Counted from the stretch's first letter, positions 41,050 to 54,124 are shown. The stretch is DNA of 64,000 nt from Rhabdornis inornatus (GCA_013397075.1 VWZS01003516.1:2046001-2110000), one strand, 5' to 3'. The notes: a model not told the origin generated them from the letters alone. A program made the numbers and translations.

Positions 41050-41715
41050 GCTGTGCCCACGGGGAATGCTGTGCCCACGGGGAATGCTGTGCCCATAGAG
41101 AATGCTGTGCCTATGGGGAATGCTGTGCCCATAGACAATGCTGTGCCCACAGGGAATGCTGTGCCCATAGAGAATGCTGTGCCCATAGAGAATGCTGTGC
41201 CCACAGGGAATGCTGTGCCCACAGGGAGTGCTGTGCCTATAGGGAGTGCTGTGCCCATAGAGAATGCTGTGCCTATGGGGAATGCTGTGCCCATAGGGAA
41301 TGCTGTGCCCATAGAGAATGCTGTGCCTATGGGGAATGCTGTGCCTATGGGGAATGCTGTGCCTATGGGGAATGCTGTGCCCATAGACAATGCTGTGCCC
41401 ATAGAGAATGCTGCACCCATGGGGAATGCTGTACCCATAGAGAATGCTGTGCCTATGGGGAATGCTGTACCCATAGAGAATGCTGTGCCTATGGGGAATG
41501 CTGTGCCCATAGAGAATGCTGTGCCCACAGAGAGTGCTGTGCCTATGGGGAATGCTGTGCCCATAGAGAATGCTGTGCCTATGGGGAATGCTGTGCCCCT
41601 AGACAATGCTGTGCTCACAGGGAATGCTGTGCCCATAGAGAATGCTGTGCCCACAGGGAGTGCTGTGCTCACAGGGAATGCTGTGCCCACAGGGAATTCT
41701 GTGCCCACAGGGAAT
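41050..41715. repeat. 18-bp minisatellite, 37 units
   Basis: Thirty-seven head-to-tail 18-bp units, GCTGTGCCCATAGAGAAT and close variants, occupy exactly 666 bases with no unit-length change. Variation is concentrated in positions 9-15: CATAGAG, TATGGGG, CACAGGG and CATAGAC types. Because 18 is a multiple of three and no frame makes a stop, the array stays open on both strands: plus strand as N-A-V-P-x-(G/E/D) repeats or as Cys-Cys-rich repeats, minus strand as G-T-A-F-P-x repeats. Long flanking-inclusive frames at 40885-41973 (+), 40932-41768 (+) and 40716-41771 (-) result. No splice signals, Kozak start or family similarity suggest that any is a gene. Best read as an intronic VNTR. Confidence 0.95.
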
Positions 41716-44360
41716 GCTGCCTGCCCTGCCTGCTGCTGCTGCTGGGGTTGCTCTGCCTGGGGCAGTGACACATCACACAGCCACTACTGGGACACAGAGG
41801 GCAAGGTCCTCATCTGCCACTCCCATTCTCCCAAACCCTCAGCAGCTTTGCAGAAATTACTATTCTGCTCACTCTTTTGCTTGAGCAGATGTCCCCAGTC
41901 AGTGTGCTGTGATCGTCCCTCTCCAGGGCTCTTACAAGGGCATGCAGGAGAGGGAGAAAGGAAAGCACCATAGGGCTTGTGGTCCCAGCCTGGCTGCCCA
42001 TGGCTTGTGAAAAACACGAGGAGTGAGCAGCAGGTGATGACAGGCAAGAATAAAAATGGAGTATCAGATAAAGAAGAGTTTCTTCCAGTCTTTCCATTAA
42101 ATCAAATACACATAAACCAACCCACTGCACACCTGGCTCATTAAAATGGCCGAGACATCCACCAGGAATGGGCCCTGCATCTCCCCTGACAGGGCAGGAA
42201 AGGAGGAACCAGTATGACCCCTCTTGCTCCCCTCCAGAGAGCCAAAAGCACATTTCCCCAGGAGCTGCTGCTGCAGTGACAGACCAGATCAGTGGCCAGA
42301 GCAGGAAGGAATTGCTCTGCAGGCCAGGGTGGTACAGAGGCTTGCCAAGGGGATCAATGGCATCTACAGCAACCCTGATAACATCAGCAGCACCATGCAG
42401 CTTCCCAGAGCAGCCTGCTACAGCCTGGAGCACTGCAGAGCCCACACCACTGCTCCTGACCAGGGTCTGTGCCTGCACAGTGGGCAGAGGTCATCTGTTC
42501 ACCCCTCAGCAGCAGCACACACCTACAGCCCCCTAAGAGCCAGTGTGACCCCCCAGCTGCGGGCACTGCCATCACCTCCCAGGCTGGGATGGGAGCAGAC
42601 AGAACACGGCTTTGGCTGCCTCCAGATGACACCTGCAGCCCACCACTGCCATGGCCTGTAGGAGCATCCCTTGGCATGATGGTTAACACATGGACTCAGC
42701 AGATATTTCTGCTCTGGGCTGGTGTTTGGCAATCCAGGTGGAAAACAAGCAGAGGTTGGACAAAGCAGGCTGGGATGGCACGTGGCATGACAGATGCTCA
42801 CCCAGCACAAGGTCACAATTGCTTGATTTTTCTTCACCAGTGGCAACCACATGGCTGGACCACCTAAGCTGTGCTTTGAACTGTCATAAATTTATTCCAG
42901 AGATCCAGCATCACTCTTTACCAAACCAAAAGGCAGCAAGAGCAGCGGGAAAGGCACAGGAAGAGGCTACACACCAACGCTGGTGGCAGGGACAGAAACC
43001 AGGAGCTAATTTGCCAGTCTGAAGGATTAATGAAGAGGTACCATTAACACCTTTCACTTTTTCCTTCAACTTTGTATAAAGCCATAGACAAAGCAATCCC
43101 TACTTCTGTGATCAAAGCAGTGTTAATTATTTCAGTTCACAGCATGTTTCTACCCTCAGCTCAGCAACAGCCTCGACTTGTTCCTTAAAAACTTAACAAT
43201 AATAGTATTCCTGGCCTCACCCTAGGGCAGCAATTTCCTGGCAGTGCTGGATAGAGTGTACAGTCAGCACTACCCACAGCAGCCTGCCTGGCAGAGGAGC
43301 AGAGCTGGGCTGGACTGGATTCAAAGGCAGTGCATGGCAGAGGAGATGGTGAGACAGAAATCATCAGTTCTGCCAAAAGCCAGGTGGAAAAACAGGAGTT
43401 CCCACAGAGATTTGGGGGTTAAATGGTCAGAAGATCTGAGGTTATCACATCTCCTGTTGTTTTCATGTCACTTTGGGAATGCACACGCTTTTTAAATTTC
43501 CCATATACATTGCTGATTTACTGGCTGTTCCACAGGGTTTTACAGCTTTCTCATTAAACAGCAATTAGAGCAGGCAGCCAAAGTCAAGTCAGACCTGTGC
43601 ACTGAAGAGGCAGAAAGTCCTGAGCAAACAGTTTTTCCTTCCTCATTTTAGGTTTGAGGAAGAAAGTGACACTGGATCTAGCTGATGCTTTACCTTGTGT
43701 CTGCAGGTAGCTGCATACAATCTTAGTGAAAATTCTTGAAAATATTATTGTCAATTCCCCTCATGTGGCTTCCTGCCCTTGTTACATACAGATATTTCAA
43801 GAACAGAGTAAACTGTGCTGACTTTTGCTGATATTGATGCACACTGCCAGCAGAGCACCTCAGGGACACCCTGCTTTGTACCCCTCACACGAATGCAGGC
43901 ACAGAGTGTCTGAATTTCAGCTAAACACTCCAGCAATCCATTTGCACACTTCACCACATGGCTTCCTGCACAAGTCAGATCTGGAATCCGTCAGCTTTAA
44001 TTTTTCAATTTTTTTCCTAGTACTTTAAAGCCCAAACTCGTGTTGAGATTCCCAGACAAGAGGCTGCAAGTCCTTAGGAAGCTCAGAGCATTTATCCTCT
44101 CCAGGGAACAGCTCATCACATGAGCTGCTGCCAGCAATGAAAGGCAGTTAGGATTCTCCTGACTAATACAAAAGTAGCATATAAATACTTCCATCAGAAA
44201 CCACTGTGTCTTATTTTCTAGACCGGAGGAATCAAAGTACTGTGGCAGCATTTCATATCTGGTAGCTTACTGGGGGTAAAAAAAAAAAAGGACAATTTAA
44301 ATGCCCAGTAAAAAATACAAAAAAAAATACTGTAGAAAACATGAGATACAAGGGGAAAGC
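41716..44360. other. Intronic stretch without recognisable features
   Basis: About 2.6 kb, locally more GC-rich than the surrounding intron at 41.7-43.0 kb. Frames here are longer than average but carry no recognisable domain or paired splice sites. No transposon was recognised. Confidence 0.35.
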
Positions 44361-44434
44361 AAAGAAAGAAAGAAAGAGAGAAAGAGAGAAAGGAAAGGAA
44401 GGAAGGAAGGAAGAAAGAAAGAAAGAAAGAGAAA
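44361..44434. repeat. Purine-only GAAA/GGAA microsatellite
   Basis: Seventy-four consecutive A/G bases made of GAAA, GAGA and GGAA units in three blocks. Mirror-symmetric polypurine runs of this kind can form triplex (H-DNA), and GGAA arrays can bind ETS factors; either effect is inference. Confidence 0.9.
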
Positions 44435-47400
44435 TATCTATGGATAGGAGGGAGATTATCTGATCTCTGTGTCTATTAAATCCAGTGCTTAAATTGCAGC
44501 AAGAAAATCTGTCAGGAGTGAGTTAGATACAATTCATCTGGATGTGGGGCAAAGGGATGGATCTGTGATCCTGTCCAGCTTTATTTTCTGTGATTATCTC
44601 TGCTCCTCAGCACTCATAATTCAAGACACCCTCCTGGTGTTTAGTGTACAAAGCCAGCCAAAACAGGACTTGTTTCCCATTTTGCTCAAGCTATAGATTT
44701 TCCTCATGAAAATAATAATGTCTCCGTTTAGCCTGAGGTCCTAAACATCCAAACAAATAAGAGTAAAAAATAGCCACAACTAAGAACAGAAAAAGAGAGT
44801 AATTCTACAAAAAGAAAGTCAGTATTAAAATCCATTAGGCAGAGAAACACAGCATCTATCAAATTTATTGCTTGGTTTCAGGACTTAGGAAGAGTCTCTT
44901 CATTTCCTGTACCTCTTGAGTATTTACTATGTCCCCTATGAGCTAAGTCTCCCAGAGTCATTTTAATGTCATGTTCTAAGCACTTCACTGTTGTAAATCA
45001 TTGATTTTTATCTTCTTCTCCCAATCAATGCAAAGATATTTATGCTGAACACATAAAAGCACTTGACACTGCAGAGAAACCAATTACACCCTGCGAGACG
45101 TTTGCTTTTGCTCGTTGACATCATGGAATTATCCATTACACTTTGCACATGCCTGCCACTTCCAGGAAAGCAGTGTGACCTTGCCTGCCTGCAGTTTGCA
45201 TCCCTGCATCCTGGTGGAGCAGTGTGGCAGGAACTGGAAGCAGAGGTGCCCATGAGTCCCTGGACTTCAGGCTGTGAAAGTTGGGTGAAATCCTGAAAGA
45301 AGGAGCAGCTCTCATATCAGCCCTGCTGCCTGCTCCTGCCCTGGTAGGAGCATCTCTGCTTGCTGTCCAGATGAGGTGCTGACCACACAGATTTACTTCT
45401 GGCTGCAGCCACCCTTCCCTCCACAGACTGGAAAACTTCATTATCACTCTGTGTCTGCCAGTGCTTCAAGGATGGCTCCTCCATCCCCCTTCTGGCAGGG
45501 TGCTGGGCAGGTCCTTCTGTCTCTTCCCACTCCCACACACCAGGCTGGCAATGACTGCATCCAACTCCAGGGCAGGCACACGCTAAAGCACCTGCAAATT
45601 GTCTGGACCACCCCACGATGTCTTGTGGCTCCCATGCTCCATGGCACTGGCAGACAGGATCAGGGATGAGCCAGAAACCAGCCCTTTTATCTTGGCAAAA
45701 CTGCAGCAGCCTTGTCAAGTCTCAGAGCGATTTGCGTTCGTGACGCCCACCAGTCCCTGTCTTGCACTTTCTGAAGTAGCAGCAGCAATTCTCACCATCC
45801 CAGCAGAGCACTGAGAGTCTCTGCTCCCTGGAAAAGGACCCAGCACCCAAGGGCCTCCCAGGAGGTGCTGCCTTCCCATCCCCAGCATCACATTCTCTCT
45901 CTCTTTCTCTCTCCCACATCACCTGCTCAGCAATGGAAAGGAACTTTCCTGCCACGCTCTGACTGACAGTGGATGTGCCCTGCTGCCACACAAGTGCTTG
46001 CTTTCTCACAAGTTAGACAAAAAAGTGTTTCTTTCAGCACTAAACCAGCCAGCATTATCTGAGGAATAAGTGTGCTGAACAAAATCATGCAGGAGAGTTC
46101 TGTACTTCCCCTAGCACTGCTGCCAGCTCTGCCTTTCCATTTCAGGTGCTTGCTCAGATTCTCTCTGAAGTTGGCACATGCCTGTAGCTCCAGCAGGTGA
46201 GGAACAGACCTCACAACTTGCTCAAGTGAACTGAATTTGATTTTAAAACCTTGGTAAGATCTTCTAGTGTAGAAAGTGATGCCAGTGAAGCTGTGATGGT
46301 TACATCAGATCCAGCCTGAAAGCCATGAGCACAGCTTTAATGAGAGCACATGAAGAGAGGGAATATTAAACTCCAAATCGTTCTCTCTCCTTGCAAGTGC
46401 AAGAATTACAAAAGCAGTGACACCAGCAGAAGCTTTAGGGCCCAGAGTCATCATGTTTGCTTCTCTAAGTTCCCAGCTGAGCTGGCTGAGTGAGGCAGAA
46501 TTATCTCTCATTAGTAGAACAATTAACTTTCTGTGTGCCCAGGCACTGCTTACACTGAATCTATTTTAAGTTTCTGAACGTTTCTCTGTAGAGTGTTGAG
46601 CCTTGTTAAAACACACAGAATTCAGCCAAGTTCACTGCAGATCACCCACTTTAACAGGAAGCCAAATCACTCAGGGGGACAAGGGCAATAGAAAGCACTA
46701 CTGCATTTAAAAGCCAACAACCATATTTTGATTCTGAAATTTTAGGAAAAATAAAATTCCCTCCTGCCTATTATTCATCCATTTCTGAACACCTGGAGCA
46801 TCAGGCAGGCAAAGGAATGGTGTGAGAACAGCAAGCAGAAAAGATGCCCCTTATCTTAAAGGAACGTGCACACAAAAGAAATGCTAATGACAAGAACTTG
46901 CAGCACATCAATTCAATGGCATTAAGCCCTTTGGCTATCTCTCTTCTCCAAAAAATCAAAGCAGTCTTAAATAATAGCAGTATGAAATTAAGCTGATTTC
47001 ATGCTCTTTAATCTAAATGAAGACAGCACACATGGCTCAGTTTTAAACCATAGAGGAAACATCAAGCTTCATTCAGAAGGAGATTGTGTAGACAGGAATT
47101 TGGCATCATTCTGTTAATCTGCTTTACAGTCATACCTTATTTAATTAGGAAACACATAGGGAAATTAATTGGTATAAACATAAATTAGCAGTAATCTCTA
47201 CTACAGTAATACCTCTGCAGCATTCATCAGGCAGCAGACAGCCTGATTCACAAAGTCTATTACCAACAGGTCTCCCACTTGAAAATTCTACATTTTGGTG
47301 TCTGAAAACCAGGGTGGTCTGACAGGCAGCTTGTTCAATGCACCTGGACCAACACTACCAGCAGCAGCTCTTCCAAAGAACCATAGAGAAGATGGATAGG

Positions 47401-49749
47401 TACTGCTGCAAAAAGAGAAATAAGTCACGGTAGAACTGTGACATCTGTAGGTCTCATGTACCTTCTCTCTCTTCAAAGGCAGAACTGAAGGAAATAAAGC
47501 AGATAGAAGGGAGAGAGGAAACTCTGCTTTAAAAAAGAAAAAAAAAAGTATTCTTCTGGCAGTATGTATAAGCAATTTTCCTTCCTTCTGGTTGAAATGA
47601 GAGCATCTTATTTTTCACCTCAGTTATGTAAAGTCCTCTCTGTTATCCACAGCCCCTGCTTTCCTCTCATCATCTCTAATTTGCACAGATAAACAAGATG
47701 TACTCTACTTAGAAGACAAACAAATACGTATTTCAAAAGTATCAGTTATCTAATGCTGAGCCCACATACAGACCTTTGCATTCACCCAGAGTAACTGCCT
47801 GGGATAATCTCCTCTCTCCTGCTGTGAAAGGCAGTCGATTTTAATTTGGAAGAAGCATTGCTCCCTTGAAAGCTGATAGGAATCCCTCGTGTGCTGCCTT
47901 ACAGAGGGTGCTGGTGGCACAGTCCTGGCTCAAACACCTCTCTGCTGGATTTCAACACTGATTCCTCCCTGTCCAGCACTGAACAGCCCCTGTCCACCTG
48001 AGCAGCACAGTCCACACAATCTGGAGGCATCAACTCTCTCACAGAGTAAAAATCCATGCCAAATGCTCATTAAATAATCAGCCAGACATATATAAGCTGT
48101 TTATGGGATTTCTGACAGCAGAAGCAGACTCCAGGTTGAAGAGCAGGCTGACACCCTCAATCACCACCCTGCCATTCTGGATGCAGCCCTGGAATATTAT
48201 CAGCAGGCAGGTGTGTGTGGCACATACGAGCTCCCACCTGAAGTGAATTCAAAACCTTCCAGCACGAGGAAATTTTGCTTCAAGCCGTGCTCTGCTGACA
48301 CAATGATTTATCGATTTATCTCCCTACAAGGGAAACAGGAGCACATCCAGTCAAAGGATGTGTTGCATTATAAGGCTGTGCTGGAGAAGGGGAAAAACTG
48401 TGTGAAAACGAATAGTTCTTATGTGGACTCTGTTAGGTGCACAGGAGGGGTGAGCTTTGGTTTGTTTGTTTCCTTAAATTGTACACACGGATATTTTTTT
48501 TCTTTTTAAGAGCTTAAATCCTTTTAAAATTTAGTACAGGCAGTCTAACATTCAAAGCTTCTCTAAAAAGAGAGCTAAGTCTTTGTGGTACAAAAAATTT
48601 TCATCAATAGAAACTCCCTGTGAAATAACAAAAACTACTGCTTAATTCTATCTTATTTTTTATCTATTTTAAGCGCTTATCCTGCAGAGTAAGATTCCTA
48701 CAAACGAATCCTGGAGGCACTCCCATCACAGGGATGCTGCACTGCCCTCTAGAGCCTCTCTCACTTTCTCATTCCAGCATCTAGGCAAAAATTCTTACAA
48801 AATTTGCTCTAAAGTCTCCACAGAGGGGGGGTGCTGTCTACCAGAAATGAAGCATGGCGAATAATATGGACAATAATTCAGATTCAAACTCTTCAGGTGG
48901 TTGTCAGTGTATTTTGGACAATATTTCACCTGTCTCTGCCTCTGTTTAGGAAGGCACTTCTATGAAATAAGGTACTGCCTTTTAGGAAGGACTTTCAACA
49001 TCAGCATTTCTATCTCCTACAGAAATAAAAATGTTAACAAAGAGAAAAATAAATATTGTAATTTTAACGACTTGCTCCTTTCCCCAAAGGCACAATATTC
49101 CTGTAACTCAGATCACAGGAAAATAATCTACCTGGTCCTTTCAGGATGGAAAATTGCTGCACTCAGACCTGCTGCATCCAAATTCTGTGGAGTGCTAGAG
49201 AAAGATGGATATTGCTCCTGTCAGTGCTTTTCTTTGATTTTAGTTCCTTTCTCTCAGATTCATAATGAAAGATCCTATAACACAGCTCACTACCATACCT
49301 ACATACCCACCTTCAAGCAGCTGACTGTAATAATTTTTTCCATCCATAATCCAGCAAGGAGAGGATAAAACATACCTTAACCCTGACATATCAGACTACA
49401 GCAAATATCTCTATCAACATCACACCCAAACAGCCACATGGACACATTTGCATCACCCTTGTAACAGAGGTGGGCTGGTACATCTCACCCTTCTCCTCTG
49501 GGATGGGCAGAGCATCTCCTACACATCATTCCAGACCTCCTGCCTCACCCCCACATACTGTGCCAACAACTGGTATCTGCCTTGATGTCCTGAAAGACAC
49601 ATTTTTGCCCACGAAAAGGGGATGAAATAAGGACAGGACCTGTTTGTTTTGGTTTGTCACTGCCCACATCAAACTGCACGAATGCTGTGGGAGAGGATTC
49701 ATTTCAAGCACGTGCTGAAGGGACACAGACACACAAAGGACCCTTCAAA
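44435..49749. other. Intronic stretch with only a short CT run
   Basis: About 5.3 kb of ordinary intron. A CT-rich run lies at about 45893-45915 (CTCTCTCTCTTTCTCTCTC). No exon, CR1 or LTR was recognised. Confidence 0.35.
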
Positions 49750-50407
49750 GAGCACAGAGATGTGGCTGAGCCACCCTCCTGCTGCCCATGAGCCTTTTCC
49801 CTTTTTTGGATCCCAGAAACCTGGGAGTTCTGAACTTTCTGTGCTTTCTGACACTGACCCCCAAGGCAACACTGCTTTTGACTTAAAGCCTTGGAGAAGG
49901 CTTCCAAATTTAAGTGATGGAGTTAGAATCACAGGTGTGTAGTTAAATAGAGGTGTGTGGTGTCACATGGTGAAGGGTTTAAAATTTAGTATTTTTAGAG
50001 TATAGTAATAGGTATAAGACAAAATAAAAGTTCTTAAGCATTGTCTCTTCCTTCTTCTTCCTTCTTCTTCATGATTTCAAGTAGTAGTTTTAAGTTGAAT
50101 AGAAAATCCCCCAGTGCAGGTCACATGGGTTTAGTTGTGGAGTCAAAAGTATAAATAATACAAATGTTTGCTTTTAATTAAGCTTTTTAGCTTTAAAAGA
50201 CCTTGTAACTAATTAAATTCACCTCAATTTTCTTGCTTTTAGCTTAATAACTAGAAGTACTAAAGAACTCTCTGTACTTTAAATAAGATTTAATAAGCAA
50301 CCAAGTCCAAACAAAAAAATCCATCTCATGAGCATTCTATCCTGACTCTAAGTAAAAACAAAAGAAAAAGAAGACAAACCACTAATAAAGTGGTGTGAGA
50401 CCCTACA
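49750..50407 (+). mobile_element. LTR-like repeat, copy A
   Basis: Closely co-linear with copy B at 52.6-53.27 kb. Shared blocks in order: AGCACAGAGA, GGATC(C/T)CAG, CTTTCTGTGCTT, AACACTGC, CCTTGGAGAA, a CTT-rich block ending CTTCTTCTTCA, GTCAAAAG-TATAAATAATA (TATA-like, near 50150), TTTTAGCTTT-AAAG-CCTTG, ATAAGATTTAATAAGC-AACCAAGTCC (poly(A)-signal-like, near 50285), CACTAAT and GTGGTG. It ends in a CA at about 50407. The layout TATA, then poly(A) signal, then short tail is that of an LTR in plus orientation. No primer-binding site or internal retroviral frame follows, so it is a solo or fragmentary copy. The 5' boundary is approximate. Confidence 0.6.
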
Positions 50408-52609
50408 CCTGCTGACCTCTGCAGCACCACAGCAGCAGCTCTGAGATCAGGTCTGCAGGAGGAGGTCTCTGCTTCAGGAGCCACAAAGGGAAAAGGGAGC
50501 AGGAATAAGGAGCACTGAGGGAAAAGCAAAAAAGAGGAAAGAATGGCTGCCCAGTTGCTAAAAGGCATGCTGAGAATTACAAAACCAGGACTGCTGGGAC
50601 CCTCTCAAAGAGGTTTGAGTTTATATTCAGATTTACACAGCCACAGGGAATGAAGTGTCTCTAGAAGATGGTCCTGGAACTGCCCAGACCAACTGCTGGA
50701 TTACAGTGGGAACACCAAGGACTGCATTTTGCACATGCCACATTTCTAGTCACAGAGGAAAGGAGCACAGGACACATCTCTTAAGAGATTTTCTGGCTAC
50801 ATGCCAGTGTCTGGAAGGGGACTGAGTCTCAGAGAGGCATCACAATCCCTTAGTCTCCAGCAAAGATCATAAAATAGTCAAGAAATTGGAGATTCAGGGT
50901 TATTCTCTGAAGTTTACCTGTTTTGCTGAGCTCCACATCATCTCTGCTGTACCCTGTCCCACCAAGCTTGAGCTTGCATGGAAATTACAGGACATTAAAC
51001 TCACTCCATGGCCTAACTAAAGCACCTTGAGTGACACTGAGTCTGGATCAGGAGATCTTCTATCTCCTTTTCTATTAAAGTCAGAAAAGATTACCTGTCT
51101 GCTGAAAGACAAGTGATTGGATGTCACAATCATGTCTCTGAAGTCTTTAGCTTAGCAAGGCTCAGTGTAACCAAATTCCTGCTCTCTCTCATGACACAGG
51201 GACTATCCAAAAGCAAACTTACTCTACAGCTTATTCTCTCTGCCTCTCTCCTCCTGACTGGGTCCCCAAGGCCACCCATAGCTGTCTCTTAGTTTGGATC
51301 TGAGTTTGGATTGTTCAGAGGCCTCTCAGGTGGAAACTGGAAGGAGTTTGCTCTTGTTCCTCACTCTGAGGGACAAGATGTGAATAGACAAATGTGTCCT
51401 CGTGTTTTAAATGCTTCCCAGTCCTCCTGAAAGTGTTACCTTCCTTTGGCTTATCCATCTTCACCTGCACTCCCTTCCCTGCTGCTCTGGCCCCAGAGAT
51501 GTTCTGCAGTCTCTGCCCAAGACAAAGTTGGACAGCTTTTAAGTTGGCCAAATGTACATCACACTGAGTCACACTCAATTAACCTAATCACGTATTTCTC
51601 TAATCAAAACATACGTTTCTGGGCTGGCAGTTTCTGACTCAACCACAATTCATTCAATCCTAAGGAAAAATCATTAGAAAAACCATCTGTTCTCTTTAAA
51701 TAGAGGAGCTATTTTTGCGTTCATAATGAGCCCAAGTAATTATAAAACAAGTGGAGTGGGTTTCAAAAAGAAAAATAAAAAGAGAGTGTAAGACAGCTGC
51801 TACCTTGTGATATCATGGTACTAACACATTTCCAGCCATGTGAAGCTCAGGCCCTACGCTTCTCACCTTATTATGCAGCATGTGACCCATTGTCATCCCA
51901 TTAGCACAGTCAACGCCACAGGGAGGCACTGGGGGCAGAGTGCAGAAGAGTGAGATCTGGTGAATGAATATTTACATACTAGAGCTGAACACCAGCAGAA
52001 TCCCAGAGTTAAAGTTCTCAGAAAAGGGTTGATTCTCAAAGGAAATCGGTGACAAGGTCCCACGCAACTGCTATTTTTATGTGCCAAATTCAAGACTTCA
52101 TTCCTCAAAACCATCAGTCAGTTGACACCTAATCCTAGGGGATCTGACATTTTTTTGCATTAAAATTCCCCAGGCACCCACCTGCTCACAGAAACCATGA
52201 CAGCACAAACCAGAACAGCAGAACTCTTTCATACCTAATCCTCCCCATAACCCATAGCACAGAAACTTCTGCCTACGTTTCCTGGTGAGATCATCTATTA
52301 CTAAAGAGATGAAGCACCATGTGAGATCATGTGGGCAGCACTTTTCCTTCCAGCATGGCTACAAGGTGGGCCAGCCCTAAGGGAAGTCCTGGCTTTGCCT
52401 GGCAGGATCTGAACCCCACCATCCTCACTGCCCTGGCATGTGGGACCCTCCTGAAGAATTGTCTCTCAGTCCACCCTGCTGGAGATGCTCCTTTTAAATG
52501 TTCAGTGGACCAAAGAGAAAGACCAGAGGAGCACAAACCCATTGTGAGCTCCATTGTGAGAAGTTTTCCTGATCCAAGGCAATCTCGACTTTTTGCTCAT
52601 GCTCCAGTG
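50408..52609. other. Sequence between the two LTR-like copies
   Basis: About 2.2 kb with only short frames and no recognisable gag, pol or env remnant, primer-binding site or polypurine tract. It looks like ordinary intron rather than a proviral interior. Confidence 0.4.
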
Positions 52610-53267
52610 GTTGCTGCTGGCAAGCACAGAGAACATGGGCAGCAGCTTGTTGGATCTCAGGAATCTGAAGTTTTTGAGCTTTCTGTGCTTCCAGGCACAG
52701 AAGCCCTGGAAAACACTGCACTGGACCTGAAACCTTGGAGAAAATTTGTAAATATGAATAATGAGTTAGAAGTCACAAATATGTATTGGGTTAGATGTGT
52801 GTATTTTCACTGGGTGATGGGTTTTAAATTAGAGGTTTTTGTAGTATAGTGGTGGTTATGGGACAAGATGGAGAATTTTGGGTGGTGTCTTTTCTTTGTT
52901 CATTTTCTTCTTTTTCCTTCTTCTTCACGGAACTTAGGTAGTAACCTCTGGTTGGTCAGTCAAAAGTCACTCTAAGGGTCGTGGGAATCATTTATTGGGT
53001 CAAAAGGATAAATAATATAGGTGTTAAACTTCTATTGGTTTGTTTAGCTTTGAAAGGCCTTGAAGCAGGCTCAGCTGTGGCCACTTTTCCCACTTCTAGC
53101 AAGGAGCTAGAGGTGCTGTCGTACCTTCTGTAATTTTTGATAAGATATAATAAACATCCAAGTCCAAACACGAGAAACCGTCTCAATTGCCTTTCTAATA
53201 ATCCTGGATCTAAACAGAAACAGATGAGATGATGACAAATCACTAATTAGTGGTGCAAAGCCCAGCA
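52610..53267 (+). mobile_element. LTR-like repeat, copy B
   Basis: Second copy of the repeat at 49.75-50.41 kb, same orientation, about 2.8 kb downstream, with many substitutions and small indels relative to it. It has GATAAATAATATAG in the TATA position (about 53008), a clean AATAAA at 53149-53154, and an end at CCCAGCA (53267). Flanks of A and B do not match each other, and the 2.2 kb between them has no retroviral reading frame or primer-binding site. Two independent insertions therefore seem likelier than one provirus. Confidence 0.6.
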
Positions 53268-54124
53268 CACACTCCTACATAGCTCAGGAGTCAGAAGGCT
53301 CCTCTTTCCAGCCCAAGAAAGGGGCACATTCTCCCTTTATGCTGCCCTGCCTCTCACATTGATTGACTTAGAGCAGTCCACACAGGCTGCAAGGCTTCCC
53401 ATGGAGACCCTGGCAGGTTCCTGGGTCTGTGTGACTGCTCTGTTTGAGGTCTGACAAAAGCTCCTCGTGGATCTCACTGCAGTGTCTGGGAAGGAAACAT
53501 TCCCTCCATGTCTCCAGCTCTTGAGTGAGCCAAGCACAACTCCCAGTTTTCCATTGCCCTGGAGGGAGACTGGGGAAGTGAAGAGAGTGAAGAACTGAAC
53601 CAAAAAAGCCAGGAAGCAACAGGAAGGCAAATGAGGATAAGAGCAGCTCTGGAGATGTGTCCTTGTTCCTTCAGCAGGGCAAATAAATGACTACACACTC
53701 AGCAGAGTCATTGCTGTGGAAACACTGAAAACAAATGTGCCCACTAGAATCACTCCTTCCCCCCTGGAGACTGCCTGTTGGGAAATGTTTAATCCATTCC
53801 TTTTCCTCTAAAACCTGCAGCTCTGTTCCCAGAGTTGCTAGCACATTTAAGTTATTTGGTGTTTTTCTTGTCTCTAACACTTGGAACCAAGTCAGCATGA
53901 AAGAGAAGGCCGGCTTTGTTTTATACTTCTGTTTCTAGCTCATGTTTTTGCAGGAGAAATGTTTGGAAGCCAGAGGTAAGCAGAGTAAAGGTCAGAATCA
54001 GTCATGGTGTGTGTGTGTTTTTTGAGACTTAAAACTACGCATTTTTCATCATTAGCTTACAGGGTTGGGAGGCCTGGGTCGAGAAGCAAGGGGCAGCACT
54101 GTCACCTTGACATCTTCACAGAGC
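53268..54124. other. Intronic stretch with a short GT run
   Basis: No exon or transposon recognised. (GT)n occurs at about 54007-54019. Confidence 0.35.

Noticed and set aside
40716..41973. Long open frames (about 280-360 codons) on both strands as protein-coding genes
   Set aside because: They exist because an 18-bp stop-free repeat keeps all phases open. No Kozak-supported start, splice sites or family similarity, and both strands are equally open.
49750..53267. A single intact or recent provirus bounded by copies A and B
   Set aside because: The two copies are too different for recent paired LTRs, their flanks differ, and no primer-binding site, polypurine tract or retroviral frame lies between them.
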